A stretch of 64,000 nucleotides of DNA from Candidatus Nitrosopumilus sp. (GCA_029864335.1 JAOTTS010000001.1:42338-106337); one strand, 5' to 3'. Shown: positions 8,544-18,678, numbered from the stretch's first letter. Notes: generated by a model from the letters alone, not told the origin. Program-made: numbers and translations.

Positions 8544-9347
8544 TTACTTGAGAATTGTGTGTTTTTTTAGACTTTTTGTAAATGATACAATCTTTGATTC
8601 TAATTTATTTTGGGGTGTTTTTTCAATTAATTTTAGATATGCACTTCCAACAATCACTGCATCTGCTCCTGCATTGATGTATTTTTTTACATCCTCAGGA
8701 GTTGAAACACCAAATCCAACCCCTATTGGAATTTTTCCTTTTGTTTGTTTTTTGACGTCTTTGATTGCTTTTAGTGTATAATTTTTAATTCCTGTATTGA
8801 TTCCAGTAGTACCAAAAACTGCAACAAGATACAAAAATCCGGTTGAAATTTTTGAAATCTTTTCTATTCTTTTCTTTGAGGTATTTGGAGAAATTAAAAA
8901 TATTGTATCAGCATTATTTTTTGCTGCATCAACATACTCCTTTGATTCTTCAATTGACATGTCTGGAAGTATTAATCCATCAATTCCTGCTTTTTTTGCA
9001 TCTCGGATAAATTTTGAATAGCCTTTATGATACAAAATATTCGTATATGTCATCAGTACCAATGGGATATCTGTCTCTTTTCGGATTTTTTTAACTAGAG
9101 TAAAAAATTTGTTAATCTTTGTTCCTTTCTCTAGTGATACTGTACTTGCATTCTGAATTACTGGACCGTCAGCTAGAGGATCTGAAAATGGAAATCCCAA
9201 TTCTATAATGTCTATTCCTCCTTTGACAAGTCCCCTTACAGTTGAAATGGTAGCCTTTTCATTTGGAAATCCTGCCATGATATATGATATCAGGGCTTTT
9301 TGATTTTTTCTCTCTAATTCTGCAAATTTTTCTTTAATCTTTGACAT
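8544..9347 (-). CDS. trpA: Tryptophan synthase alpha chain
   Basis: This 267-residue TIM-barrel subunit cleaves indole-3-glycerol phosphate to indole. Catalytic E49 lies in [10 protein letters not shown] and D60 follows in PLADGPV, at the numbering seen in bacterial TrpA. The phosphate-binding glycine region [12 protein letters not shown] is present near the end. It is last in the minus-strand trp operon and its start overlaps the end of trpB by 14 bases, a sign of translational coupling. Confidence 0.97.
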   Translation of the reverse strand: MSKIKEKFAELERKNQKALISYIMAGFPNEKATISTVRGLVKGGIDIIELGFPFSDPLADGPVIQNASTVSLEKGTKINKFFTLVKKIRKETDIPLVLMTYTNILYHKGYSKFIRDAKKAGIDGLILPDMSIEESKEYVDAAKNNADTIFLISPNTSKKRIEKISKISTGFLYLVAVFGTTGINTGIKNYTLKAIKDVKKQTKGKIPIGVGFGVSTPEDVKKYINAGADAVIVGSAYLKLIEKTPQNKLESKIVSFTKSLKKHTILK

Positions 9348-10524
9348 TTTTATTCAAATAATTTTGTACTTCCTCTACGTCTTTGTCGCCTCTTCCAGAA
9401 AGTGTCACTACGATTGATTCTGATTTCTTTCCTTTTCTTGCTACTTTGATTGCTTCAGCAATTGCATGAGCTGATTCAAGAGCTGGAATAATTCCCTCTG
9501 TCCTTGTAAGCAATAGAAATGCATCAATTACTTCTACATCTGTCGCTGAATGATATTTTATTCTCTTTGTATCCTTGTAGTATGAATGCTCAGGGCCAAC
9601 ACCAGGATAATCGAGTCCTGCTGAAATACTATGTGTTTCAATAATTTGTCCTTCTTCATCTTGAAGTAGATATGTCATCATTCCATGTAGTACTCCTTTG
9701 GAACCTGCAGATAGTGTTGCTGAATGCAATTTTGATTTTAATCCATAACCTGCAGCCTCTACTCCGATAATTTCAGCATCAGTGTCTACAAGCGGATAAA
9801 ATGTTCCTATTGCATTGGAGCCTCCACCAACACATGCAATTACAATATCTGGTGCTTTATTGTTAATTTTTTTCATCTGTACTTTGATTTCTTCACCAAT
9901 GACACTTTGAAAATCTCTTACCATTACTGGATAAGGATGTGGGCCAACAGCTGAGCCGAGAAGATAGTATGTTGTCTCTACATTTGTAATCCAATCACGA
10001 ATTGCTTCATTAATTGCGTCCTTGAGTGTTTTTGATCCTGATTTTACTGGATGAACCTTTGCACCTAGTAAATCCATTCTAAACACGTTAAGCTTTTGTC
10101 TAATTGTATCCTTATATCCCATGTATACCTCTGCTTTCATTCCCAAAGCTGCACATGCCATTGCAGTTGCAACACCATGTTGCCCTGCACCAGTTTCAGC
10201 AATGATTCTTTTTTTGTTCATTTTTTTTGCCAATAACGCTTGTCCTAATGTATTGTTGATTTTGTGAGCTCCTCCATGTAGTAGGTCTTCTCGTTTTAGA
10301 TAGATTTTAGATCCCCCAAGTTTTTCTGATAAATTTTTTGCATAGTATAATGGGGTGGGACGTCCTGCATACACTTTGAGATAATAGTTTAATTCTTTTT
10401 TGAAATTTTTATCATTTTTGAACTTAAGATAATTCTCTTCTAATTCCTCAATTGCAGGGACAAGTGTTTCTGGAATGTATTTTCCACCAAACTCTCCAAA
10501 TCTGCCATTCTTAGGATATTTCAA
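9334..10524 (-). CDS. trpB: Tryptophan synthase beta chain
   Basis: A 396-residue PLP enzyme that joins indole and serine. The PLP lysine is K88 in GGAHKINNT, and the PLP-phosphate loop GGGSNA follows. The open frame reaches upstream to 10611, but the protein matches from [12 protein letters not shown] using TTG at 10524. That TTG overlaps the trpC stop as TTGA, so the two are coupled. The length matches the TrpB1 type that pairs with TrpA. Confidence 0.97.
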   Translation of the reverse strand: MKYPKNGRFGEFGGKYIPETLVPAIEELEENYLKFKNDKNFKKELNYYLKVYAGRPTPLYYAKNLSEKLGGSKIYLKREDLLHGGAHKINNTLGQALLAKKMNKKRIIAETGAGQHGVATAMACAALGMKAEVYMGYKDTIRQKLNVFRMDLLGAKVHPVKSGSKTLKDAINEAIRDWITNVETTYYLLGSAVGPHPYPVMVRDFQSVIGEEIKVQMKKINNKAPDIVIACVGGGSNAIGTFYPLVDTDAEIIGVEAAGYGLKSKLHSATLSAGSKGVLHGMMTYLLQDEEGQIIETHSISAGLDYPGVGPEHSYYKDTKRIKYHSATDVEVIDAFLLLTRTEGIIPALESAHAIAEAIKVARKGKKSESIVVTLSGRGDKDVEEVQNYLNKNVKD

Positions 10525-11297
10525 TATGCATTCACCAATTTTTTTACCTGTTCTTGAATGTTGTTGCTTTTCATTATGCTTGAACCAATTAGAAATGCAT
10601 CTGCACCGCACTTTTTTAGATAATTGATGTCATCTGGAGTTTCAATTCCACTCTCAGATAAAATAATTCTTGATTTTTCATATCCTTTAAGGACTTTTTC
10701 TGTGGTTTTTAGATCAATTTCTAATGTGTCTAGATTTCTATTGTTAATTCCAATTATGTCTGCTTCTGTCTTTAGGGCATTTTCAAATTCTTCTTTTGTG
10801 TGAACTTCAAGTAGAATTTTGAGTCCCTGTTTGTGCCCATAACTGATGAATTCATCAATATCTGTAAGGAATTTTTGGTCAAATAGGGATTGAATTAATA
10901 GTATATAATCTGCCCCTATCTTTTTTGCCGCATCAATCTGAATTTTGTCAATCATGATATCTTTCATTAATAGTGGTACATCAACTGCCTGTCTTACTTT
11001 CATGAAAAATTCTGGTGAGCCATTAAACAGATGTGGTTGAGTTAGAATCGATAAAGCTTTAGAACCTCCTGCAATCATCTGGCTTGCGATGCTTACAGGA
11101 TTTGATGTTGTTCTAATTTTTCCAAGGGAAGGTGATGCAAATTTTATTTCAGTTAGTAGCGTTGCATGAGGATTTGTCTTAATCATTTGTACAAAATCTT
11201 TGGTGGATTTTTGTAAATCTATATCAATCTCGTACACTCCATCATCTATTGCCATTTGAGAATTGTTTACTAATTTTCTTAGAATGTTTTCTGCCAT
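10521..11297 (-). CDS. trpC: Indole-3-glycerol phosphate synthase
   Basis: A 258-residue TIM barrel that closes the indole ring. Visible signatures are [11 protein letters not shown] near residues 49-59, LLMKDIMID, and the strand [15 protein letters not shown], with ILSESGI and ADAFLIGSS near the phosphate site. The start ATG shares one base with the trpD stop (TAATG). There is no fused PRAI domain, so TrpF activity is not supplied here. Confidence 0.95.
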   Translation of the reverse strand: MAENILRKLVNNSQMAIDDGVYEIDIDLQKSTKDFVQMIKTNPHATLLTEIKFASPSLGKIRTTSNPVSIASQMIAGGSKALSILTQPHLFNGSPEFFMKVRQAVDVPLLMKDIMIDKIQIDAAKKIGADYILLIQSLFDQKFLTDIDEFISYGHKQGLKILLEVHTKEEFENALKTEADIIGINNRNLDTLEIDLKTTEKVLKGYEKSRIILSESGIETPDDINYLKKCGADAFLIGSSIMKSNNIQEQVKKLVNAY

Positions 11298-12337
11298 TAT
11301 ATCATCTCTTTTAGTTTTGAAATATCTCCAGTATCTGCAACAAATTTCTCTAATAATGAAAATGCCTTACCATCTTTAATTGTGTTTAGAGCAATCTCTA
11401 CTCCTTCCTCAAAATTATTTGCAATGTTTGCAACAATTAATCCTCCTGCTGTATTAAGTGCGGTAGTTTCAATCATTGCTTGATTTGCAGTGTTATTTAG
11501 AACTCCTACAAATGATTTTATCGCATCCTCTTTTGTTTGAATTTGAATGTCTTCTAGCTTTGATTTGTGTAGTCCTACCACTTCTGGATCAATTGCATTC
11601 ATCAATACTTTATCATTTCTTAAAACACATACACGGTTAACTGCACTAGTGGAGAATTCATCCATTCCGTCATCTGAACGCACTGTCATAATATTTTCTG
11701 CTCCTTTTCTTTTTAGAATTGCAGGTAGTCTGTCCAGATATTCTATAGAAAAAACTCCTACAAGTTGATTTTTTACCCCAGCGGGATTTGATAGTGGACC
11801 TAGTAGATTAAATGCAGTTCTCTTTCCAAGATGTTTTCTTGCATTTGATACATGCTTCATTGCAGGATGAAATTTTTGAGCAAACATAAAGCAGATGTTG
11901 TGTTTTAGCAAAATTTTTGATATTTCTGCAGGCTCTAGGCTCAAATCATACCCAAAATACTCAAAAATATCTGCACTTCCTGACACTCCCGAACTTGAGC
12001 GATTTCCATGCTTTGCCACGATTCCACCGGCTGCCGCAACTACAAATGATGCTGTGGTTGATACGTTAAATGTCTGAAGCTTATCTCCCCCCGTACCACA
12101 CATGTCAATTATGGTTCCCTTGTTTTTTGTATCAACCTTGAGTGAAAATTCTTGCATTTTATCAAGCATTCCTAATAGTTCATCATCTGTTTCTCCTTTT
12201 TCTGCAAGTTTTGATAGAAACTCTGCATTTTGTTCATCATCTGTTTTTCCTGAAAGAATATCTGTCATGATTAAATTCATCTCATCATAATTCAGATCTG
12301 TCTTTTGCTGTAGTTTTTCAATAATCTCTGAAATCAT
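11297..12337 (-). CDS. trpD: Anthranilate phosphoribosyltransferase
   Basis: This 346-residue protein transfers ribose phosphate from PRPP to anthranilate. The PRPP loop GTGGD is at 81-85, followed by TFNVSTTAS and KHGNRSSSGVSGSAD, and the helical N-terminal domain is typical. The length is normal. Its ATG overlaps the stop of the upstream unrecognised gene as ATGA, so its translation is likely coupled to that gene even though the latter is frameshifted in this sequence. Confidence 0.96.
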   Translation of the reverse strand: MISEIIEKLQQKTDLNYDEMNLIMTDILSGKTDDEQNAEFLSKLAEKGETDDELLGMLDKMQEFSLKVDTKNKGTIIDMCGTGGDKLQTFNVSTTASFVVAAAGGIVAKHGNRSSSGVSGSADIFEYFGYDLSLEPAEISKILLKHNICFMFAQKFHPAMKHVSNARKHLGKRTAFNLLGPLSNPAGVKNQLVGVFSIEYLDRLPAILKRKGAENIMTVRSDDGMDEFSTSAVNRVCVLRNDKVLMNAIDPEVVGLHKSKLEDIQIQTKEDAIKSFVGVLNNTANQAMIETTALNTAGGLIVANIANNFEEGVEIALNTIKDGKAFSLLEKFVADTGDISKLKEMI

Positions 12338-12869
12338 TTTTTGTCTCCTGATTTTGGGTTTCGCTTTATTTCCCCAATAACTGTATCTAGGAATTTTAGT
12401 GTGTCTTTAGGACTTTTTTCAAACTCTTTTTCTGAAAAACTCTCACAAAAAATCCAGTCGTCAAATTTTTTCATATAATTTTGAAAATCAAATGAGATGT
12501 TATTTTCTTTGGAGACATCTCCTATTCCTTTTCCTACATAATAAACAAAAATCGATGCTTCTTTTGGGTTTTCTTTTAGGTATTTTCCTACTGTGTATGG
12601 TTTTGGGTTGTCTGAAATTACTCTATTGTATAAAATCAATTTTTCGATATTCTGCATTGTAGACCCTATTGTAAATGTCAAAAAATTATCCAACCCATTA
12701 ATCTCTTTGTTTAGATCAATTGATTCCAATTTTGTATTTTTTTGGCGCAATGTTCGAATAACATGTGAATAAAATTATCTGGAATGTTTTCATCTGAATA
12801 ATATTTTGTAAATCCATTCACTGAAACAAGTTTTTTTCTATCGGAAAGCAGTTCTGTCAATGTAATCAT
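12334..12869 (-). pseudogene. Unrecognised trp-operon gene, split by a one-base frameshift
   Basis: The first frame runs from ATG 12869 (MITLTELLSDRKKLVSVNGF) to a stop at 12711. A second, overlapping frame carries on to 12334 with 138 codons from a TTG at 12750. They join if the A7 run on the minus strand had eight A, or if the ribosome slipped back one base there, giving about 178 residues. The gene starts 10 bases after trpG and ends in an ATGA overlap with trpD, as expected of a working operon member. It is charged and mostly helical, with no TrpF barrel motifs. Sequencing error, recent mutation or programmed slippage are all possible. Confidence 0.65.
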
Positions 12870-12879
12870 TCCTCACGCT

Positions 12880-13485
12880 CTATTTTGAGCGTGATTTTCT
12901 CCTCTTTACTTGATTTATGAAATTCTCTAGAATCTTTTTGCCATCTTCAGTCATTATGGATTCTGGGTGAAATTGAACTCCTTGAATTAGATATTTTTTA
13001 TGTGTAATTGCCATTACTTCGCCGTCATCATCAGCTGTGGCAGTTATTTGTAAAATATCTGGAATTACTGTTTTGTCTCCAACTAGACTGTGATATCTAG
13101 TTGCTCTAAATGGATTCTTTACATTTTTGAATAACTCTGAACTTGTATGTTTTACAGGACTTGTTTTGCCATGTCTAACGCATCCAGCATTAGTTACTTT
13201 ACCACCAAATGCATGAATGATTCCTTGATGTCCCAAACAAACTCCAAGAATGGGGGTAGTGGGTCCCATGTTTTTGATTACATCTGAGCAAATTCCAAAA
13301 TATTTTTTATCTTCTGGAGTTCCAGGACCTGGAGAAATAATTATTCCGTCATAGTTGTTTTGTTTTATTTGCTCTAGTGAAATTTTGTCATTTCTTATTA
13401 CCTCGCAATTTACTCCTAATTCCCCTAGATACTGTGCAATGTTGTATACAAATGAATCATAATTGTCAATAATTAGAAATTTCAT
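12880..13485 (-). CDS. trpG: Anthranilate synthase component II (glutamine amidotransferase)
   Basis: A 201-residue class I glutamine amidotransferase that feeds ammonia to TrpE. The nucleophile is C83 in LGVCLGHQG, and the His-Glu pair is H173/E175 in FHPES. The oxyanion motif SPGPGTPED is at 51-59. The start overlaps the trpE stop. A pabA role in folate synthesis cannot be excluded by sequence, but the trp operon context favours trpG. Confidence 0.94.
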   Translation of the reverse strand: MKFLIIDNYDSFVYNIAQYLGELGVNCEVIRNDKISLEQIKQNNYDGIIISPGPGTPEDKKYFGICSDVIKNMGPTTPILGVCLGHQGIIHAFGGKVTNAGCVRHGKTSPVKHTSSELFKNVKNPFRATRYHSLVGDKTVIPDILQITATADDDGEVMAITHKKYLIQGVQFHPESIMTEDGKKILENFINQVKRRKSRSK

Positions 13486-14831
13486 TTTGATGCCTCCCTC
13501 AATGCTTGAAGCATTGCTCCAGCTTTGTGTTCTGTCTCTTTGAATTCATTTTTTGCAATTGAATCTGAAACAATTCCTGCACCTGATTGAACAAATCCAT
13601 CATTTCCTTCAATGAATATACTTCTGATTGCAATTGCAAAATCACAACAGCCATTGTATGAGAAATATCCAACTGCTCCTGCATATGGTCCTCTTGCTTC
13701 TGTTTCTAATTCGTCAATAATTTCCATAGCACGAACCTTGGGAGCGCCTGACACTGTCCCAGCAGGAAACACTGCTTGAAACGCATCAAACATGTCCTTT
13801 TCAGGCGATAAATTCCCTATAACATGACTAACTATGTGCTGAACATGACTGAATCGTTTTATCTGCATTAATGATTCTGGATGAACGGTTCCGTATTTGC
13901 AAACTCTACCAATATCGTTTCTGCCCAAATCAACAAGCATTGTGTGCTCTGCCAGTTCTTTTTCATCATGAATTAATTCGTCTGCAAGCTGTTTGTTTTT
14001 TTCTTCATCATTTGTAATTTTTCTAGTTCCTGCAATTGGGAATGTTTCCACTTTATCCTTTGTGATTCTTACTAACATCTCAGGAGATGCACCAATGATT
14101 GTTTTTGTATCTTGTTTTAGATGATACATGTATGGAGATGGATTTAGATTTCGTAATGTTTTGTATAGTGTTAGATTGTCTCCTCGATTTTTAAATGAAA
14201 ATTTTCTAGATAAGACAACCTGAAATATGTCTCCATCATGAATGTATTTTTTTGCCTTGTTTACAATTTCTGAAAACTTTTCTTTATCCATGTTTGGTGT
14301 TACTTCACTTGAATCAAATTCTCCAAATATATCATCATTCATAATTAATTTGTCAAATCTATTTTCATCATGATAAAAGTAGAATAGTTTCTTGTGTAAA
14401 TTGTCATAAAGTATTCCATCATCATAAATTCCAAACTCCATTAATGGTTGTTTTGAATTGTGAGAATCAGCAATATTTTCCACCAATCTTATTGCGTCAT
14501 AGTTTACAACCCCTACTGCTCCTCCCAAATATCGATAACTCTGATCATCTGATTTTCCTAATAGTTTTTTTAGTTCTGAAAATGGATCAGTAGTTCGAAT
14601 GATTTTTGTTTTTCCATCTGAGATGATTTCTACTTTATCAGAATATCCTTTGAGGATTATTTTTGGATTAAATCCCATTACTGATGTTTCAGCTAAAACT
14701 TCAGGACCAGTAAGAGATTCAAAGAGAAATGAATGCGAATAGTTTCTTGAGATTTTATTATAAATTTGAAATTGGTTTTCAGATAAATCTAGGGGTATTA
14801 CTTTTGCTTGAGCATTTCCAAAGGTGTCCAC
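13482..14831 (-). CDS. trpE: Anthranilate synthase component I
   Basis: This 449-residue chorismate-using enzyme makes anthranilate. Signatures visible in its C-terminal half are IGASPEMLVR, FPIAGTRK, DELIHDEKELAEHTMLVDLG, FPAGTVSGAPKVRAMEII and GAVGYFSYNG. It is first in the operon. The start is GTG at 14831. A TATA-like TTTAAATAAT on the minus strand lies about 27-35 bases upstream, so the mRNA may be leaderless or nearly so. A 17-bp palindrome (14931-14947) lies about 100 bases upstream. Confidence 0.96.
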   Translation of the reverse strand: MDTFGNAQAKVIPLDLSENQFQIYNKISRNYSHSFLFESLTGPEVLAETSVMGFNPKIILKGYSDKVEIISDGKTKIIRTTDPFSELKKLLGKSDDQSYRYLGGAVGVVNYDAIRLVENIADSHNSKQPLMEFGIYDDGILYDNLHKKLFYFYHDENRFDKLIMNDDIFGEFDSSEVTPNMDKEKFSEIVNKAKKYIHDGDIFQVVLSRKFSFKNRGDNLTLYKTLRNLNPSPYMYHLKQDTKTIIGASPEMLVRITKDKVETFPIAGTRKITNDEEKNKQLADELIHDEKELAEHTMLVDLGRNDIGRVCKYGTVHPESLMQIKRFSHVQHIVSHVIGNLSPEKDMFDAFQAVFPAGTVSGAPKVRAMEIIDELETEARGPYAGAVGYFSYNGCCDFAIAIRSIFIEGNDGFVQSGAGIVSDSIAKNEFKETEHKAGAMLQALREASK

Positions 14832-14930
14832 CCATAGACAAGATTTCAGTTCTTTATTATTTAAATTAATGAGTGGTTTTGATGGTGCACTTTTTGTTTA
14901 AAATTTTTTATTTCTCAGGTATGATATTAT

Positions 14931-14947
14931 TACCGTATGGTACGGTA
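14931..14947. promoter_or_regulatory. Palindromic operator candidate
   Basis: TACCGTA, three bases, then TACGGTA: perfect 7-bp inverted arms in an AT-rich region. It sits directly upstream of a TATA box serving the rightward zinc-finger gene at 14982, and about 100 bases upstream of trpE on the other side. The position fits a dimeric transcription factor that could control one or both promoters. Confidence 0.5.
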
Positions 14948-14949
14948 CA

Positions 14950-14957
14950 TTTATATC
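14950..14957 (+). promoter_or_regulatory. TATA box for the gene at 14982
   Basis: TTTATATC is centred about 28 bases before ATG 14982. That places the transcription start at or next to the start codon, as in leaderless archaeal mRNAs, and supports 14982 over the upstream ATG at 14937. Confidence 0.5.
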
Positions 14958-14981
14958 ATATTTGAATGTATACCAGTTACC

Positions 14982-15173
14982 ATGCAGGGGTTAAATCAGA
15001 CTATGGTGCATGATATGCAAAGTCTGCAAAAATCAAAAATCACACAATCGTCAGTTTCTAAAGTTGAATGTTATGTATGTGGCAAGGGATTAGAAGATGG
15101 TCATTGTATTACTGCCAAGACATTGCCTAATGGAACAGTTCTTTTTTGTGACGTTCATTATTCATTACAATGA
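14982..15173 (+). CDS. Small zinc-finger-like protein
   Basis: From ATG 14982 this is 63 residues, with CYVCGKGLEDGHC followed by CDVH near the end: a C2-C/CH pattern likely to bind zinc. A longer version from 14937 would place the start inside the palindromic operator and ahead of the TATA box, so it is disfavoured. Function unknown; regulation with or against the trp operon is possible from the shared upstream region. Confidence 0.6.
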   Translation: MQGLNQTMVHDMQSLQKSKITQSSVSKVECYVCGKGLEDGHCITAKTLPNGTVLFCDVHYSLQ

Positions 15174-15216
15174 TGATTTACTAATACGTATTTTTTGAAA
15201 TCACGTAAATGATTTT

Positions 15217-15609
15217 TTAAATTGTTGTAATTGTGATGCCATCAAACAATTTTTCAGCTTTTTTGATAATTTGTTTATCATCTGCATCTGGCTCTGCTGA
15301 AATGAGTACCAGATTATCCCCAATTGGCACGCTTATGATCAATTGCTTTGTTCTCCTTGATGCAATATAGTCGATCGGTCCTAGTACATCATCTAACTCT
15401 TTTCTCATCTTAAAGTCTAATTGCATTTGCATGTATGTCATGGCAATTTTTTCATTTTCTACAAGTGGTGATTTTCCTTCTTTGAAACCTCCAGCAACTA
15501 ATCTACCAAGTTCATTTATGACTCCTACATGTCTTATTTTTTTATCCTTTGATAATTCACTACATGCATTATCTAATTTTTTAATATCATCATCTGTAAG
15601 CAATGCCAT
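15217..15609 (-). CDS. Conserved hypothetical, roadblock/profilin-like
   Basis: A 130-residue protein with the pattern helix, RHVGVINELGRLVAGGF strand-turn-strand, helix, and a C-terminal pair of strands (LIISVPIGDNLVLISAE). This resembles small roadblock/longin-type signalling folds common in Thaumarchaeota. A second protein of similar layout lies at 50788-51180. No catalytic residues are evident. The family assignment is a guess from the predicted fold. Confidence 0.55.
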   Translation of the reverse strand: MALLTDDDIKKLDNACSELSKDKKIRHVGVINELGRLVAGGFKEGKSPLVENEKIAMTYMQMQLDFKMRKELDDVLGPIDYIASRRTKQLIISVPIGDNLVLISAEPDADDKQIIKKAEKLFDGITITTI

Positions 15610-15674
15610 AATATCAACTTGAATTATACTCTAATTTTAGGATATACATATCATCGAAGAGTTTTTTCTTTCTC

Positions 15675-15857
15675 TTAATCAAAATCAAATTCATCGCCTT
15701 TCATTATCCATGACAATCCCTGAAATTCTTCCCATGAATACTCTAGTACTTCTTCTAAGAGTGAAAGTTTTTGAACTTTATTAACTAGTGGATTTGCGAC
15801 CAAATTTGGTCTATACTCACATTGTCTTTCTTTGTAGATATGTTGAACTGTGCTCAT
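15675..15857 (-). CDS. Small hypothetical protein
   Basis: A 60-residue frame from ATG 15857, rich in Glu and aromatics in its second half and acidic at the end (GDEFDFD). No domain is recognised. Composition and codon use look coding, and nothing better lies on the other strand. Confidence 0.5.
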   Translation of the reverse strand: MSTVQHIYKERQCEYRPNLVANPLVNKVQKLSLLEEVLEYSWEEFQGLSWIMKGDEFDFD

Positions 15858-15991
15858 GAATTAATCCAGTCAAATTTTGTATTAAAGCAAGCAAATTTTG
15901 ATTTTAATTTATTTAAAAAAAGCTAGATATTTCCATGAGATGGTTAGTCATGTAGTTGTCATGGTACGCATAAATAATCAAATAATTCCAT

Positions 15992-17305
15992 ATGTGTATG
16001 GGACTTTCAAATTCAATACTTTTAGGTCTGAAAATTTTTCCGCCTAGTTCTATCAACAACAAGACTCTAGAGTTTTTTGAATTTCTAAAATATGAGACAA
16101 AATCATTTAGAACTTACGATATACTCTCAAAAGATAATATGCTGGATGCAATTCCTAAAAGTATCAAAATTAGACAAACACGAACAACAAAATCCCAAAC
16201 AAAAAAACTATTTGAAGAATTTTTAAAAAGTCTTGACAAGACTCTCATGATAAAAAATTCTGAAGATGACGTCTCTGAGATTAAATGGGATGAAATAGAT
16301 GATTTTTGTAGCTTATTACGTTTGATTGAACGAAGTGATGAAAGAAAGGTACGGTGGGCGCTATACCATCAATATATATCGGGCAATCTCAAAATTTCAA
16401 TAGATAAATTATCGGGTGTTTTAAAAGAATTTAAAATTAAAAATTTAAAAAAAATTCTAAACAAAATTTTGAAAACAGAAAAATTATCTGGATTGGATGC
16501 TGAATTTGATGGAATTATATTTACAATTAATCATCAACCCGGAGATAAACTCATATCTCGTTATTTGGCGGATGCAATTGAAGAACCATCCAGGCGTTCT
16601 CCAGGGGAGTTAGAAAAAGAAATTCTATCATTGATTGACGAGGGCTCATACTCTAACCAAGAAATTTCTCAAGCTCTAATAATTGATGAGGGTCTTGTAT
16701 CAAGAGTAATTTCCAAATTGCGTGATCAAGAAAAAATTGTTCTATCTAGTTTTGGTCAACGTGGAAGAAGATACTTTACAACAAATTGTGATAACTGTCC
16801 ATTTGGAACCACTAAATCTTCATGTAGAAAAGAAGCATTATCTTTTATCATATCTGCATTCATAAACGACTTTGATGTGAATCTCACAGTAAATGATTTT
16901 GATTCTGTGGAAACCAATCAGGCCCTTCTGAAAATTAAGCGAATTATAATGATGGCTAGAAAAGAAAAGAATACAAAACTAGAGCGCAATCTAAGTGAGA
17001 ATCTTGACGATATTCTTTCAAAAGTAGTTGACAAATTTATTGAGATTCAAGTTTCTGATAAAAAATTCCCAAATATTCCTAAAATAAACCTGAAAGTACA
17101 CTCCAACATCTCAAATCTTCCTCTTTTGTATCAATTAGGACTAAGAAAAGGTGCCCAAGGCGGAATTCATTTGATGGATAAGATACTTCACCAAGCATCA
17201 AAATCAATCAAAAAAGAAGACCGTGTGAAAATAAAAAAACATTCCTTAATTGAGGCTAACAATTATCTTCAATATCTGGGATTGGATCAAAGTGATTCTA
17301 ATTGA
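15992..17305 (+). CDS. Large conserved hypothetical with a central winged helix
   Basis: A 437-residue soluble protein. Residues about 200-260 form a winged helix (LEKEILSLIDEGSYSNQEIS, then GLVSRVISKLRDQEKIV), followed by CDNC and a further Cys that could bind metal. The N-terminal third is helical and basic (RQTRTTKSQTKK). A role as a transcription regulator or DNA/RNA-binding protein is inferred only from the wHTH. An alternative start is ATG 15998, two codons in. Confidence 0.65.
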   Translation: MCMGLSNSILLGLKIFPPSSINNKTLEFFEFLKYETKSFRTYDILSKDNMLDAIPKSIKIRQTRTTKSQTKKLFEEFLKSLDKTLMIKNSEDDVSEIKWDEIDDFCSLLRLIERSDERKVRWALYHQYISGNLKISIDKLSGVLKEFKIKNLKKILNKILKTEKLSGLDAEFDGIIFTINHQPGDKLISRYLADAIEEPSRRSPGELEKEILSLIDEGSYSNQEISQALIIDEGLVSRVISKLRDQEKIVLSSFGQRGRRYFTTNCDNCPFGTTKSSCRKEALSFIISAFINDFDVNLTVNDFDSVETNQALLKIKRIIMMARKEKNTKLERNLSENLDDILSKVVDKFIEIQVSDKKFPNIPKINLKVHSNISNLPLLYQLGLRKGAQGGIHLMDKILHQASKSIKKEDRVKIKKHSLIEANNYLQYLGLDQSDSN

Positions 17306-17367
17306 TTTAGATGTAATTTTATTCAATTATTAAAGCAGTTTTTATACTTGAAATAATAAGACATGAT

Positions 17368-18678
17368 GTGAAATTTACTGGTTTACTGGCATTTTTCCTA
17401 GCCGTTATATTGTTTTCAAGTCCTTTGGCATCACAAGCATTTGCTGATGTTATTCCTCCTAAACAACAAATGAAGCTTGATTTTACTGTAGAACAAATAA
17501 TCTGTAGTGAAGGATTAGTAAAGATAACAAAAAGTTCTTCTGGAAGTATAGCATGTGTCAAACCTGCAACTGCTGAAAAACTATCTCAAATTGGATGGGC
17601 AAAAAAACTAACAGAGCAAAAACTTGAAGAAATTAAAACAAAGAAAGCTACTAAAGGTGAATCAGCTGGAACAATTAAAAAAGTTGCAACTGTGAAACAG
17701 TTTGCAAAAACAATAAAGTCGGGTACTTCAACTAGTATTTCTGGTTATGTGTATGTTTTTGAGGCATGTGCCAATTCAAAAGTTATTCGAACCCCTGAAA
17801 TTTTTGTAACTTCTGATAGTGAAACAAAAAATGTAAAACTTGGAAGCATGATCCAACCAAACTCTTGTTATACAAGCTCTGTAATTATTAAAGCAGCAGA
17901 TCCTAGCTCTATTTCTGCAACTTTACTAAATAAAGGTGGTATTTCTGAAAAAATTTCCTCACTTGAAACTAAAATTGCTGACTTGAAATCCAAAATTGTC
18001 GCAGCAAAACAAATCATTCCAAAATCTGCAGAAAACCCAAATCCTGAAACTTTAAGTAGCATAATCTCTCTTAAAAAAGAACTTAAAGATACTGAGGATC
18101 AACTAAGACGATATTTGATGGCATTGTATGTTCCACCAAATACCAAAGTATCGAAGATTGATATCCCAAAATCCCTTAAAGGTGAACCTCTTGTTGGGAT
18201 GATGACTAATCTTATATCTGTGACAGAAAGTATTGTTAAACCAGAGTCTGGAAATCCTGATTTGAAGAGATTTAATGTAGTCTTTGAAGCCTGTGCTGGA
18301 AAAGAAAGCATTCGTATACCAATAATTGCAATAAATTCTGATTCTGACTCTACTGACGTCAAGCTAATTAACAGAATTGTTCCTGAATCCTGCCAGGTTG
18401 GAATTGCAAGGATCAATGCTGTAGATTCCCAATCTATCATGCCTAAGATCAGTGAAAATTCAGGAATTTCAAAACAAATCACTAAACTTGAAAAACAAAT
18501 TGATGAATTACAAATTCAATTAGGTGAAAAAAGGACTAGTCTGAATGTGCTAGTTTCAAAACAACTAGATTCTTCAGGTGAAGAAGAAGTTACAAAATTA
18601 GCATTGGAGATTAGCGATTTGCGAAAAGAATTGCTAGAAACCAGGACAAAACTTTATGGCCTTATGCTTGGACTGTGA
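17368..18678 (+). CDS. Secreted repeat protein, thaumarchaeal surface type
   Basis: A 436-residue exported protein from GTG 17368. The signal peptide covers residues 1-27 (LLAFFLAVILFSSPLASQAF). Next comes CSEGLVKITKSSSGSIACVK, a Cys-bounded segment seen in many thaumarchaeal surface proteins. Two related beta modules follow, each with FEACA, then xxIRxP and a late Cys. Each module ends in a coiled coil (residues about 192-240 and 370-430). A cell-envelope role is likely; no enzymatic motif is visible. Confidence 0.7.
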   Translation: MKFTGLLAFFLAVILFSSPLASQAFADVIPPKQQMKLDFTVEQIICSEGLVKITKSSSGSIACVKPATAEKLSQIGWAKKLTEQKLEEIKTKKATKGESAGTIKKVATVKQFAKTIKSGTSTSISGYVYVFEACANSKVIRTPEIFVTSDSETKNVKLGSMIQPNSCYTSSVIIKAADPSSISATLLNKGGISEKISSLETKIADLKSKIVAAKQIIPKSAENPNPETLSSIISLKKELKDTEDQLRRYLMALYVPPNTKVSKIDIPKSLKGEPLVGMMTNLISVTESIVKPESGNPDLKRFNVVFEACAGKESIRIPIIAINSDSDSTDVKLINRIVPESCQVGIARINAVDSQSIMPKISENSGISKQITKLEKQIDELQIQLGEKRTSLNVLVSKQLDSSGEEEVTKLALEISDLRKELLETRTKLYGLMLGL

